Below are positions 11,557-23,348 of a stretch of DNA of 64,000 bases, piece after piece (the stretch's first letter is position 1; each line of letters starts with the position of its first letter). The stretch spans positions 1-64,000 of the forward strand of contig NZ_CP080506.1 of the NCBI RefSeq assembly GCF_020342455.1. Direction: 5' to 3'. The notes under the pieces are model-generated. The model ran no database searches. It saw only the letters and a list, made by a program, of their open reading frames with translations, and was not told the origin of the DNA. The position numbers and the translations under genes are program-made. This stretch comes from Profftia sp020342455. GTDB lineage: Bacteria > Pseudomonadota > Gammaproteobacteria > Enterobacterales > Enterobacteriaceae.

Positions 11557-12852
11557 TTACTTTATCTTGTTTATCTTAAATGAATAGAAAATTAGAATAA
11601 TTAAGCTAATAATAAAGGTTCCTATTAACTTAAACAAGTTAGCCCCTATTAGGGCAATAACGCAAAAAATACAGCCTAATAAAGACATTATCAAATCAAG
11701 TATATTTTTTATCTTAAAATTATCTAAATATATTAAGTTAACACAGGAATAAAAGTACGGTATAATCGTTAATAGTGCAGTCATCCCTGTTAGTTCACCA
11801 AACAAATCCGATATTCTACCACCTTTAGTATCTAAAATAGTAATAATTATCATTAACAAACTCATTTTTATTGCTGATAAAAACAGACCTTTGCGTGGAA
11901 TACCATATCGATCAATTTCACCATATACTTTTGGAAAATTCCCATTATGTGCAGCGCGAACACCTGCTTGACCCACCAACATAATCCAAGAACCAAGTGA
12001 ACTTAAACAAGAAAAAAATATAAATATTGAAACTAGTATACTTGCCCAATTTCCAACTATTCTAGAACTAATCATTGCAAATGGCGCTCCAGATGATGCG
12101 ATCATAGAAGCTGGGTATATACCAAAAATAACTTGTGTAGCAGATATATATATTATACCAGCAAGTAGTGTTCCTAGTATAGTCGCAATAGGAATGTTGC
12201 GTTTAGGATTTTTCACAATATTAATATTAACTACAGCAGATTCCACTCCAATAAAAGACCATATACACAATAAAATACTATGAACAATGGCATAATAATT
12301 TGTACTACCAGAAGTATTCCAATTTGCTTGATAAATAATAGGACTAAACCAATACCACCCATAAATACTAGTACCAAGAACTGGAATTAGTACCATTAAT
12401 AAACCCACGATAGTTAACCTACCCACCCACACTCCACCAAGCATATTTACAAAAGTAAGAATCCAAATAATCAATATACAAGTAATACCTGCAGGTATTG
12501 GATGATTTAAAATTAAAAAAAAAGTTGAAAGATATGATACAGCTGTTATACAAATGGCAAGATTACCTATCCAGTTTGCATGGTAATATAATACTCCTGC
12601 TTGAAAAGAACAAGCAGAAGCTATACCTGAGCTAGAAATAAGACAACTACCATTATAAGGGGTTTTTATTGTAAGTCTAGCATACACATATGCTATTGCC
12701 ATTGCTCCGATCAGAGCAACTATCCAACCAATAATAGAGATAGAACCTAGTTGAGCAAGATTAGCTGGTAATAATGCTATTCCACTTCCCATAATATTAC
12801 CAGCAACAATGCTAGTACAAGAAATTAGTCCAATTTTTTTTGCATATACCAT
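11557..12852 (-). CDS. cadB: CadB-like lysine/cadaverine antiporter (APC family)
   Basis: An inner-membrane amino acid/polyamine carrier of the APC superfamily with about 12 hydrophobic segments over 431 residues. It follows E. coli CadB much more closely than AdiC or PotE. Shared blocks are GSGIALLPANLA near residue 25, YYHANWIGNLAI near 90, ITAVSYLSTFF, FVNMLGGVWVGRLT, GVESA and VKNPKRNIPIAT in the middle, and GQAGVRAAHNGNFPKVYGE and DLFGELTG later. The start MVYAKKIG aligns with CadB and follows an AAGGGAT ribosome site. CadB normally swaps external lysine for cadaverine made by CadA. No cadA is present, so the carrier may now serve simple uptake or exchange; that is inference. Confidence 0.85.
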   Translation of the reverse strand: MVYAKKIGLISCTSIVAGNIMGSGIALLPANLAQLGSISIIGWIVALIGAMAIAYVYARLTIKTPYNGSCLISSSGIASACSFQAGVLYYHANWIGNLAICITAVSYLSTFFLILNHPIPAGITCILIIWILTFVNMLGGVWVGRLTIVGLLMVLIPVLGTSIYGWYWFSPIIYQANWNTSGSTNYYAIVHSILLCIWSFIGVESAVVNINIVKNPKRNIPIATILGTLLAGIIYISATQVIFGIYPASMIASSGAPFAMISSRIVGNWASILVSIFIFFSCLSSLGSWIMLVGQAGVRAAHNGNFPKVYGEIDRYGIPRKGLFLSAIKMSLLMIIITILDTKGGRISDLFGELTGMTALLTIIPYFYSCVNLIYLDNFKIKNILDLIMSLLGCIFCVIALIGANLFKLIGTFIISLIILIFYSFKINKIK

Positions 12853-14530
12853 AAAATTTCTATCCCTTAATAATGATTAAATTAGATTGGTAGAGATAAA
12901 AATATTTATTTTAAATTAGGAGTAATATATATTTTTACGAGAATATTATAGTACAATAAATATGATTTTTGATCATATTTATTGTACTATAATATTCTCG
13001 TAAAAATAGAAATATTGATATAATCAATTATTAATACCAGTAGTATCATACTACAGGATTTCATTAATAAACCTATTATATCATCTTTTATTAAACTTAG
13101 AACTATAAAATCAGTAACTAAATTTAGAAAAATATTTATTTAAATATTACTCTTAATTAATATAATTTTATGATATTTCTACGTAAAAATATCCAGTATA
13201 ATTCTTAATTATTATTTGATAAAATCTTTCTATTAGAAAAAATTGCTATATTTAAGATTATTTTCTGTCTTGAAAATCCCAAAAATAAAGCCTGTGTTTT
13301 AATATGAATTAAATCCTGGTAATGACTATTATTAATTAATCAAATATCTAATAGATTTTAGAAAAAAATTATTTACAATTACATACTTAATTATCTTAAT
13401 AAATTAATTATATTTAAATAATTGTATTAATAAAATATAACATTGCATAATAAAGTAAGTAGATGTTTTTATTAAAAATAGTAATACTTTTAACATAAAT
13501 CATGTCTTTTTTTAGATAAAAAAACATTGCTATATTTCAATATAAGTTACAATCATTTGATGATAAGAAAATATTGTTTTTATAAAACATAAAATTTAAG
13601 ACGATATCCTCTTCCATATAATATTTGTACTGTCTGTAGTTATACTTCAAAGTGATTATGTTAGTATTTATTATAAATCATTCATTTAGTTAACTACTTA
13701 ATATAATATTTTATGCTCATTTTAGTTTATTTAATCAACTAATCTCAGAGTTTTTAAGGTAGTATATTTTAGATATATAAGACATTTTTTAATATATTTA
13801 ATATATAATGGCTGTACTATATTTGATTAATTTTCAGTGTATTATTCGTTATTAACACTATAATCATTCTTTATATTGTATTTAATATACTACATCCATT
13901 TTTATACTTAGTAAATTCTTCCTATAATAATAGTTTATATATTTATAATAGAACAAATAATTCCTTAGAATCTAAACGCTTTATTTAGTATCAAAAATAA
14001 TATATAACTATTTATTTATATAAATAAAAATATATAAAAATTATATTCTGTTATATATTTATATTATATAAATAATAAAATTAATTTATTTAGTCAAGTA
14101 CTATTTAAAAAAATACAACTACTAGTAATGTCTTATAAAACTAATTAAATTATAATAATATCACCTTATATTATTAAATTTATATAAATTTATCTGAATA
14201 TTTATAACTTATAAGGTAATAAGTTATAACCTATATTTATAATATAGATCATTTAATAAAATTTTAGAATAACTATTGTTTTATTATAAAAATTTAACAA
14301 TAATAATGAATAATTTAATATAGACCCAATGAAATAAAAATAAATATCACTCAATAATTTATTGTAAGTACTTAATTTTATAATGATCTTAATTTATTTC
14401 TAGCAAGAGATGTATTATTCTTAATAATTATTAAAATTAAGAATATAACTTTATTACATATTATTGTTTAATCATTTAAATTATATTGCTTTAAACTTAC
14501 TTAGTTAATATAATATAATACATAAAATTA
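12853..14530. other. Gene-free AT-rich region with a very long hairpin
   Basis: No gene recognised. It holds the 37-bp perfect inverted repeat at 12930-13008, the longest in the window. A small 8-bp hairpin lies near 14200-14230. The remainder is featureless AT-rich sequence. Confidence 0.6.
12930..13008. repeat. Perfect 37-bp inverted repeat, 5-base loop
   Basis: Arms 12930-12966 and 12972-13008 are exact complements over 37 bp around the loop TTTTG. The 79-base element begins 78 bases upstream of the cadB start and would form a very stable hairpin in RNA on either strand. No T-run follows directly, and no gene ends nearby. Perfect preservation in otherwise decaying DNA implies either selection or recent formation. 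Confidence 0.85.
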
Positions 14531-15016
14531 CTATAGTTTAAAACTATAATCAAGCTTCCGCATTAGCCAGGATAACCACGGCCAAAGTACACCATTTACT
14601 ATACTATTTAAAAATAACTCTGGATGAAAAGATACATGTAGAATACTAAATTCTCCCCAAAAAATTATTACATCTACAGCAGCAGTTAAAAATACTACTA
14701 GTAGAGAATGCTGCCATAATGGTATATTACGGAATATTTGAAACTTAAATGCAACTAAGTAAGCTAGTAAGCTAAACGCTAATGCATGTATACCTAGTAT
14801 TGATCCCAAAATCAAATCCCATATTAAACCGACCATAAAACCCGTCCCAATATTAACATATTGTGGGTATTCTATTACCCAGTAAATTAAAAATAAAGCC
14901 AACCAATTAGGACGTAATATCATTAGTGCATGGGGCCACGGTATAATTTGTAGAATAAAAGCTAATAAAAAAAATAACCAAATTATCCAATATCTCTGCC
15001 TTTGATACCCTAACAC
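14531..15016 (-). CDS. mreD: Rod shape-determining protein MreD
   Basis: A small integral inner-membrane protein of the MreBCD-RodZ elongasome, which guides peptidoglycan synthesis along the cell side wall. It has 161 residues, as usual, with about five hydrophobic segments. The pattern MLRPNWLALFLIYWVIEYPQ and the acidic-residue helix GLIWDLILGSILG, with its Asp within the membrane, are typical of MreD. It is the last gene of mreBCD. In E. coli mreC and mreD nearly touch, whereas here 156 bases separate them, showing loosened operon packing. An 8-bp hairpin lies within its last codons and overlaps the stop. The genes that follow in E. coli (yhdE, rng) are not there. Confidence 0.93.
   Translation of the reverse strand: MLGYQRQRYWIIWLFFLLAFILQIIPWPHALMILRPNWLALFLIYWVIEYPQYVNIGTGFMVGLIWDLILGSILGIHALAFSLLAYLVAFKFQIFRNIPLWQHSLLVVFLTAAVDVIIFWGEFSILHVSFHPELFLNSIVNGVLWPWLSWLMRKLDYSFKL
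14532..14548 (-). terminator. Possible weak terminator at the mreD 3' end
   Basis: Arms 14541-14548 and 14532-14539 pair perfectly over 8 bp around one base and include the final codons and stop of mreD. On the minus strand an AT stretch with TTTT follows. The stem has a single G-C pair, so chance is a serious alternative. Confidence 0.3.
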
Positions 15017-15172
15017 TAAAACCTCCTTTAATGCTAATACCGCATAAAAAGTTATTCATATAACATTAGTAGGTTATTTTACTATATATTAACATCCACA
15101 AAAAGTTTAATATTTAATAGGGTAAACTTAAGATATAGTATCCATAGATAATCACCATATTAGATCTTACCC

Positions 15173-16069
15173 TTAGCTACATAGTACCATCTGCATTAAG
15201 CGTTCACTAGCTATACGATGCACTTCATCTGCTGGCATAATATGATTATGATCTACCCCCCATAATAGTAATAGATAACGTAAACGCTGTAGACCCGCAG
15301 TTGGATGTGCTTTTATAACAGTATATGCATGTTGATTGTCAGCCTTTACTGAAGAAACAATAGCAACTGGATATCCCTCTGGAAAGCGTCCACCTAAACC
15401 AGAAGTAACCAGCATATCTCCAACCCTAATGTCTGTATTAATAGGTACATGTGCAAGTGTTAGATCATAATTATACCCGTTTCCTATAGCTAGTACACGT
15501 ATATCATTACGTAATACTTGAATAGGTAAGGAATGTGATATATTACAAATAAGTAGAACACGGCTAGTAATTTTACCAACAGCTACTACTTGACCAACTA
15601 CGCCTTTATCGCTAATAATTGGTTGACCTAAATATACCCCACTACTACTACCTTTATCTATTACTACTTGAGCACTATAAGGATCAGGTAATGTTAATAG
15701 AACTTGAGTTATCATTTTATGCTCATCATGACGCAAGGATGAACCTAATAATTCTCTTAAGCGCGTATTCTCCTGTTTAAAATGATTAAGTAATAGAATA
15801 TCACTATTTTTTAATAATAGTTCTTGACGTAATGTTTGATTTTCTGATTTTAATTCTTTACGGGTAGCTAATGTATGAGACACTCTTTCTATAATATTAA
15901 TAGGTCCATTTGAAAAAAAATATAATGGACTTACAAGTGTATCAAGGTAATTATGGATATACATAAAAGAACTCAAATGAGTATCTGTAATCACTAATCC
16001 TATTGCAGCAATTACGGCTATTAAAAGACGTGATTGTGCAGAAGGATCTCTAGTAAAAATTTGCTTCAT
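15173..16069 (-). CDS. mreC: Cell shape-determining protein MreC
   Basis: A bitopic inner-membrane protein linking MreB filaments to the periplasmic synthesis machinery (PBP2/RodA). The 298 residues show a short cytoplasmic start, one membrane segment (about residues 14-34), a coiled coil (about 65-110, with LKSENQTLRQELLLKNSDILLL split over it) and the beta-rich C-terminal domain. The latter includes DKGSSSGVYLGQPIIS and TSGLGGRFPEGYPVA. The length is somewhat below E. coli MreC (367), mainly because the disordered C-terminal tail is gone. It lies between mreB and mreD on the same strand. A C6 run near 15256 encodes part of WGVDH. Confidence 0.95.
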   Translation of the reverse strand: MKQIFTRDPSAQSRLLIAVIAAIGLVITDTHLSSFMYIHNYLDTLVSPLYFFSNGPINIIERVSHTLATRKELKSENQTLRQELLLKNSDILLLNHFKQENTRLRELLGSSLRHDEHKMITQVLLTLPDPYSAQVVIDKGSSSGVYLGQPIISDKGVVGQVVAVGKITSRVLLICNISHSLPIQVLRNDIRVLAIGNGYNYDLTLAHVPINTDIRVGDMLVTSGLGGRFPEGYPVAIVSSVKADNQHAYTVIKAHPTAGLQRLRYLLLLWGVDHNHIMPADEVHRIASERLMQMVLCS

Positions 16070-16180
16070 AAAATTTCTTCTCTCCTAGAGATTAAGAAAT
16101 AAGCATTTTTACTTAAACTATATAAGCAGTTTTGATGATAAATAGAGTAAGAAAATTATATAGTTACTACTAACTAATAA

Positions 16181-17227
16181 TTATTCTTCACTAAATAAAT
16201 CACCACCATGCATATCAATCATTTCTAATGCTTTTCCACCACCACGAGCTACACAAGTCAATGGGTCTTCAGCAACTATAACTGGAATACCAGTTCTTTC
16301 CATTAATAGATATTCAAAATTACGCAATAGTGCACCACCGCCAGTTAAAACCATACCACGTTCTGAAATATCAGAAGCTAACTCTGGTGGACACTGTTCT
16401 AAAGCAACCATTACCGCACTTAAAATACCAGTGAGAGGTTCTTGCATAGCATCTAGTATTTCGTTAGAATTCAATGTAAAACCACGTGGTACACCCTCAG
16501 CTAGATTGCGACCACGAACTTCAATCTCCTGAACTTTATTCCCTGGATAGGCATAACCTATACCGTGTTTTATTCGCTCAGCAGTTGCCTCACCAATCAG
16601 TGAACCATAGTTACGACGAACATAATTAATAATATATTCATCAAAGCGATCCCCTCCAATACGAACAGAAGAGGAGTAAACAACACCATTCAAAGAAATA
16701 ACTGCAACTTCGGTTGTACCGCCACCTATATCAACAACCATAGAGCCTGTTGCTTCAGACACTGGTAGCCCCGCACCAATAGCTGCGGCCATTGGTTCCT
16801 CAATAAGAAAAACTTCACGTGCACCAGCTCCTTGAGCAGATTCACGAATAGCACGACGCTCAACCTGAGTTGCACCCACTGGGACGCATACTAGAACACG
16901 TGGGCTGGGGCGCATAAAACTATTACTGTGTACCTGTTTGATAAAATACTGAAGCATTTTTTCAGTTACAAAGAAATCAGCTATTACTCCATCTTTCATA
17001 GGACGTATTGCAGCAATATTACCCGGAGTACGACCCAACATTTGCTTAGCTTCATACCCTACTGCAGCAACACTCTTCTGAGAGGATCCCATGCGATCCT
17101 GGCGAATAGCTACTACAGATGGTTCATTTAATACAATACCCTGTCCTTTTACATAAATAAGGGTATTAGCTGTACCCAAATCAATAGATAAATCATTTGA
17201 AAAAATACCACGAAATTTTTTAAACAT
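16181..17227 (-). CDS. mreB: Rod shape-determining protein MreB (actin homologue)
   Basis: An ATP-binding actin-like protein that forms membrane-bound filaments directing lateral wall growth. The 348 residues fit the family (347 in E. coli). Visible motifs are the membrane-binding N-terminus MFKKFRG, the phosphate-1 loop DLGTANTLIY (about residues 16-25), the phosphate-2 loop DIGGGTTEVAVI and the adenosine motif TGGGALLRNFE. Together with mreC and mreD it shows that the cell still builds a shaped peptidoglycan wall. This is among the best conserved and least AT-shifted genes here. The spacing to mreC is 111 bases. Confidence 0.98.
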   Translation of the reverse strand: MFKKFRGIFSNDLSIDLGTANTLIYVKGQGIVLNEPSVVAIRQDRMGSSQKSVAAVGYEAKQMLGRTPGNIAAIRPMKDGVIADFFVTEKMLQYFIKQVHSNSFMRPSPRVLVCVPVGATQVERRAIRESAQGAGAREVFLIEEPMAAAIGAGLPVSEATGSMVVDIGGGTTEVAVISLNGVVYSSSVRIGGDRFDEYIINYVRRNYGSLIGEATAERIKHGIGYAYPGNKVQEIEVRGRNLAEGVPRGFTLNSNEILDAMQEPLTGILSAVMVALEQCPPELASDISERGMVLTGGGALLRNFEYLLMERTGIPVIVAEDPLTCVARGGGKALEMIDMHGGDLFSEE

Positions 17228-20200
17228 AACTAAAGGATAATCCTGAAAACTAGAAAGAAATAAATTTATCTACTATACCTAAAATATCGAGTAGTAATTA
17301 GATCGGAAATATTTTATCATTACCGTAAAATTTCAATATAATTGCATTTATATTACTTTTAAGGTCTATATCACAAGTTTAATAAAAATATTATCTTAAT
17401 ATTAATAATTATTCAAAAAAAACTACTAAGGTAGTATTTTCATTAATAATTACAGTATAAATAACTATTAAAACTAAATTTAAGAGAATATTTTATTAAA
17501 CATTTAATTAACGTCAATAGTATTGTTACTGTGTAACAGTATACTTTATATAAAATAGTCTATTTTTACATACAAGTAGAATTAAATAAAATATATAACT
17601 TTATTCCTAGTATTTTACATAAATTGCACTCTAATAAATATTAATTTTATTATTTATAGTTAGATTATATAAAAGATTTAATGGCCAAGTTTATTTTTAA
17701 TAAACTGACCTGTTTAAATAAAATGGTCTATATATTTTTTTATTATTCATCGAAATAATAACATATTAAGTAATACATTACTCTAACTATTAGTTATAAC
17801 TAGCGATTACTTTTTATCTAAATAATATATTTTATAAGAGCTATGATCACAAGTTCAGATAGAATGGGTTTACTAAAAATCATTTATTAATCACTTATAA
17901 TTTAATACCATCTAATATATATTAAGAAGAAGTACAATATATGATATTTTATATCATCTTATTTAATTTATTATAATACTGATATATTAAGTAATTAAAA
18001 ATAATAGTTAAATATTTTTAGCATTAGTAAGATATAAATAAAGACTATTATAACTTTATTCATAGAAAGAAGATAAATTATTAATAAGAAATATAAAATA
18101 TTTAACATATAATATATATATGATATAAGTATTTTACTGATAATAATTTTTATTAGATTTAGAACTAAAAAATACAAGTAAATACAGTAACATCTAGTAA
18201 AAAAAATATGACTAACTTAGTTTTTATATGGCTCTATGAAACTAGTATTGTTTATAAGCAATTATATAAATTTTAATTAATTATCAGATGAAACCCTATA
18301 CGCATTAATAATAATTATTGCTATTAATATAAAAATTAACACTATAATATAAAAACATAATACTAAACATAGTACTAATAATGTTTTATCTTATTTAAAA
18401 ACTAAAATTCTAAAAAATATAATGTATAATTTTACTAAAATTAATATTAAATAGCAATATATGATTACTATCATTATCTCTATACTATCCATGAAATAAT
18501 TAATAAAAATAGTAAATTAAATTATTAGAAGTTTTGCCTCTAAAATCGTATCTATATTACAGTATATAATCTCATAACATCCTAAAATATACTATTTAAA
18601 CTAATTATTAGTTATTTTATTAATTAGCTAAATCAAGACCTGAAGTAATAAAATAAAACATTTCATCTGAAATATAGTACTTTAAAACCCAATAAAATTT
18701 ACCATTTAAATAAAATGTATTTCATAAAGACTATTAATAATATTATATGTTATAATAAAATTATATTAACTTAAACTTAGTAGTTACAAACTAACTATTA
18801 AATATTTCTAATTAATTCATAATAATACTAATCTTGAATATCAATACTAGTGACTAGCAATCATCTAAAGTGAAGATTAATTAACTAGATTTACCTTTAA
18901 GTGTATGGTACTATGATGCTTTATACAGTATGGTGATAGTATAAAATATACTATATTTTATATAGTACAATATAGTTAGAAGTATTAAAAACATTTACTT
19001 GTACAATACATAATACTTTAATATTAAAAATTGTAATACAATTTATTTATAAATCTTTATTTTAACAAAAATATAAAAATAATTTTATAGTATATATCTA
19101 CTTATTATAAACCTAAAGTAATAATATTTATGCAAAATATTAATTTCTTATAATTGATATAGCTATATTGTTGTAGTATAAAATTAATGATACTAATCAT
19201 ATTTCTAATAAATATTCTAATCAACTTTATTAAATTTTATTCTTAATAGTAATAAGATAGATAATCTATTACAGTATTTATGATATCAGTATTAATAAAT
19301 AGTTATTTATATCATTAGATATATGCTTGCTATATAAGCAAGTATTAATATTTTTATATTAATAACCATGTTGTTAGAGATAAAAACTAATGCAACATAA
19401 ATTAGCCTTCTATATTTTATCGCAAAATTTTTAAATAATTTAATAATGTAGGTACAATTAGAGAAAATACAAATATATAAATGATTAACCATAGTAATAA
19501 ATCATATTTTACTACATTTTATATGGTATAAGAATAGTGTAATATTCTATAAATAGAATAACTTATATTAACTAATTAATAGTTTATAGTGGCATTTATC
19601 TAAATAAATAGCTACCAAATATCATGTATAGCTATTTTTATAAAAAACTATATAATATAACAATTCATCTTTTATATTTTTGGGATTTATTTAAATAAAT
19701 TCATAAGATTAAGTTAAATATATTACAGTTAGTAGTTACTAGTTGCACTATAAAATAGTGTTCTAAAAACTGAGAAGTAATATATTAATGTTAAAATTAT
19801 TATTTAATTATAAAAACTGAATAATACCCTAAACAAATCTAAAATATCTTAAAATAAGTCTATTAATACATTATACTTATAAAAGTATAAGTCTAATTAA
19901 CTAAAAATAATACAATCAAAATTATCGATGAGTATCATAATAAAGAATATCTATATTCTTTATTTATTTATAACCACAATAAAACTGAATATATATTCAT
20001 TACGTAAAATATTATTTTTCAAATAGTAATAATATACAAATAAAATAATTATTAAGAACAAAAATGTAATATACATTAAACCATGTAATATTAAATATTA
20101 ACAACTTGCTTAATAAGCATTAGAAGTAATTAATAGGTAATAAGTAAAAATTAGAGAATATATGTTAAAAATGCTATTACTAAAAAAATCAGTAATAGTT

Positions 20201-21871
20201 TAAAAAACTCTAGATAATATATCTAACTAAATATAAATATATAGCTCTTAATAGCTTAGTAATATTGCTATAATAACTTATAATTCTATAATCCTTAAAT
20301 TTGATTTATTTCAATTTAATTATAACTGAAATAATCATTTCAATAATATTTATTATCTAAATTGAGATATTTATTTTCTTACTAAGGCACAAGGTTAATA
20401 ATAAGATATTCAGTTATTTAAATAAAAATCACAAAAAATATTTAATATTTTTGTTTTAAATGATAGAAATAATTATGAATTATGGTGATAATATTAGTTA
20501 TATTAATACCTATATAACTAAGCAAAATTAATATTTACTTTTCCATAACATAAATAAAATACAGTCACTAAAGATATTATCTTTAATAGTTATATACTTT
20601 TATTATAAATAGTCATTATACTAAATAGTAATATCTCTTAAATGACCACTCTTATCTAAAATGAAGCTTATCATAACTCATGAATTGCTTTAAAATATAT
20701 AAAATTAATATCATACTTAAATTTTACTAAATAGTACCCTCATTAAATATAACCATGAATAGGGTAATATAGTAATTATTATTCAATATAGTCTATGTAA
20801 TAATACTTTTAATATACTAGTAATACTCTTACTATCAGACAGTACTAGAGTATTCTGTATGAATATAATCCTCAAAACACTTATATAATTTACTTTTATA
20901 ATGTAGTTATCATGAATAAGATCATTAAATATTATTTATATCGAAAAAATAATAGCTAAATATATATCATAGTAATATTACAACAATAAGAATGCATGAT
21001 TTAATCAGTTACTAACAAATAAAAAAATGTTTATATTATATATTGTACTAAATAATTATACTATATTCAATATAAAACTATAGGTATTATGCTAAATGTT
21101 GAAATATAATATTAAATATATAGAAAAGTAGTTTTCTTTATAATGTAATAAAAAATTTTATCTTATAAGTACAATAAATTTTTAAAATAAGTTATATCTT
21201 TGATGTATTTCACAAATAATAGTGAAACATTACCTGTACTACCAATAATATTGGTAGTACAGGTAATACATAATTACTAGTTTTCTTTTTTATTATTAAT
21301 GTAAATAATTTCTTATATATTTTTGAATACTCTAGAGATTATACTTTATCATGTAGTAAGTATAACATTTTATTAACTGTAGTATCAAAACTTAAATTAA
21401 TTAATTTTAATAATTACTGCTATTGTTATAAGATATTTAAAAAATAATTAATTTTTTATTTTTAAAATAAAAGACTACCTAATATATATGGTAATATTAA
21501 ACATATTATTTTACTTTTATTAAAGATATAATTTTCTTAAAATAAATAATAATATGATAATAGTTATTTTTGAATAATGATCATATTATTAAGAATAAAA
21601 GTATTAAGTAATATAAAGATAACTTATAAATTATTGTCAATATTTTATGTAATTTTTTAATTAAAAATATATTATTCATTATACAGATATAGAATTATAT
21701 CTTATTTACAAAAATTAAAAATTTGTTATAAAATAAATTAATAAATTTTAATATACTATATATTTTATTAGTAATAAACTAAAAATTAGGAAAATATTAT
21801 ATGCTAGTTTTGACTAACCTATATCTAGGTTGTTACTTTCACGCACCATTTTAACTCTAAGTAGAAACACT
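17228..21871. other. 4.6-kb gene-free AT-rich region
   Basis: No real gene recognised. Open stretches of about 60 codons at 17995-18177 and 19307-19492 have only I, L, N, K and Y-rich translations and look like chance. Structured elements are a 12-bp hairpin at 19939-19964 with a 2-base loop and the 18-bp hairpin at 21229-21267. No decayed gene could be read. Confidence 0.6.
21229..21267. repeat. Perfect 18-bp inverted repeat, 3-base loop
   Basis: Arms 21229-21246 and 21250-21267 (ATTACCTGTACTACCAAT and its complement) are exact around AAT. At 14 G+C over 36 arm bases it is richer in G and C than its surroundings, so less likely to be chance. It lies about 600 bases upstream of the ffh start. 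A TTTCAC/GTGAAA stem at 21208-21227 sits directly beside it. No T-run follows. Confidence 0.8.
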
Positions 21872-23230
21872 ATGTTTAAATATTTAAGTGATAGATTATC
21901 GAGTTCATTACGTAATATCAGCGGTCAAGGCAGACTCACCGAAAAAAATATTAAAGATACTTTATGTGAAGTACGCATAGCCTTATTAGACGCAGATGTT
22001 GCTCTACCGGTAGTGCATGATTTTATTGCAAATGTACAAAAATATGCTTTAGGAAAAGTAGTAAATAAAAGTCTTACCCCCGGTCAAGAATTAATTAAAA
22101 TAGTAAAAAAAGAAATGGCAAAAGCTATGGGGCAAACTAATAATTCACTCAATTTAAACACCCAACCTCCAGCCGTAATTTTAATGGCAGGATTGCAAGG
22201 TGTAGGGAAAACAACTAGTATTGGTAAACTTGGTAAGTTCTTAAAAGAAAAGTATAAAAAGAAAGTTTTAGTAGTTTCTGCAGATATTTACCGTCCTGCA
22301 GCAATTACACAGTTGGAAACTTTAGCTAAATGCGTACAAATTGATTTTTTTTCTTCTACAACTCAAGAAAAACCAATTACAATTGTTAGTAAAGCATTAC
22401 AATATGCCAAACAGAAATTCTATGATATTTTGATCGTTGATACAGCCGGTCGTTTACATATCAACGAGGCAATGATGAATGAAATTAAACAGATCCATAC
22501 CGCTGTTTGTCCTGTTGAAACACTGTTTGTTGTAGATGCTATGACAGGTCAAGACGCAGCAAAAATTGCAAAATACTTCAATGAAATATTACCGTTAACT
22601 GGAATAATATTAACAAAAGTAGACGGTGATGCTCGTGGGGGTGCGGCTTTATCTATACGTCATATCACCGGAAAGCCAATTAAATTTTTAGGAGTTGGTG
22701 AGACAACCCAAGACTTAGAACCATTTTATCCCGATCGTATAGCTTCTCGTATTTTAGGTATGGGAGATATATTATCACTTATCGAAGATATTGAAAATAA
22801 ATTTGATCGTACTCAAACTGCTAAATGGGCAAAAAAAATAAAACAAGGTAACCCTTTTGATTTGACCGATTTTATAAAGCAACTCAAACAAATACGTAAT
22901 ATGGGTGGTATTTCCTATATTTTAGCAAAAATACCAGGTATAGGACAATTACCAGAAAATATGAAAGATCAGTTAGATGATAAATTTTTATTACATATGG
23001 AAGCAATGATTAATTCGATGACGTTCAAAGAACGCTCTAATCCAGATATTATCAAAGGCTCTCGCAAACGTCGTATTGCAAATGGTTCTGGTATGCAAGT
23101 TCAAGATATTAATCGCTTACTTCAACAGTTTGATAAAATGCAACGTATGATGCAGCAAATGAAAAAAAACGGTTTTTTAAAAAAAAATATGCATAGTATA
23201 AAAGATATAATTCCGCCAGGTTTTTTTTAA
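21872..23230 (+). CDS. ffh: Signal recognition particle protein Ffh (SRP54)
   Basis: The GTPase that, with 4.5S RNA and FtsY, targets nascent inner-membrane proteins to SecYEG. I chose ATG 21872 (MFKYLSDRLSSSLRNISGQGRLT), which aligns with E. coli MFDNLTDRLS; an upstream TTG at 21830 would add 14 non-family residues. The N domain (about 1-85) is followed by the G domain with GLQGVGKTTSIGK, DTAGRLH and TKVDGDARGG. The M domain after about residue 300 has the RNA-binding SGMQVQDINRLL and the methionine-rich MQRMMQQMKKNGF. It is complete at about 452 residues. It leads into rpsP 118 bases on, the enterobacterial order. Confidence 0.97.
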   Translation: MFKYLSDRLSSSLRNISGQGRLTEKNIKDTLCEVRIALLDADVALPVVHDFIANVQKYALGKVVNKSLTPGQELIKIVKKEMAKAMGQTNNSLNLNTQPPAVILMAGLQGVGKTTSIGKLGKFLKEKYKKKVLVVSADIYRPAAITQLETLAKCVQIDFFSSTTQEKPITIVSKALQYAKQKFYDILIVDTAGRLHINEAMMNEIKQIHTAVCPVETLFVVDAMTGQDAAKIAKYFNEILPLTGIILTKVDGDARGGAALSIRHITGKPIKFLGVGETTQDLEPFYPDRIASRILGMGDILSLIEDIENKFDRTQTAKWAKKIKQGNPFDLTDFIKQLKQIRNMGGISYILAKIPGIGQLPENMKDQLDDKFLLHMEAMINSMTFKERSNPDIIKGSRKRRIANGSGMQVQDINRLLQQFDKMQRMMQQMKKNGFLKKNMHSIKDIIPPGFF

Positions 23231-23348
23231 GTAAATTATAGTTTATTTAATTAAAATTAATAATTGTAAATAAACGTCAGATTATCTTTGAATAATCTTT
23301 ATAATAAAAGAAGTAAAAATTTTAATTTTTATATTAGCTGAGGAACTC

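Noticed and set aside
17995..19492. Open frames of about 60 codons at 17995-18177 and 19307-19492
   Set aside because: Translations are almost only I, L, N, K, Y and S, there is no ribosome site or family resemblance, and such frames arise by chance in AT-rich DNA.
21830..21871. Upstream TTG as the true ffh start
   Set aside because: The extra 14 residues do not match the Ffh family, whose N-terminus begins exactly at ATG 21872.
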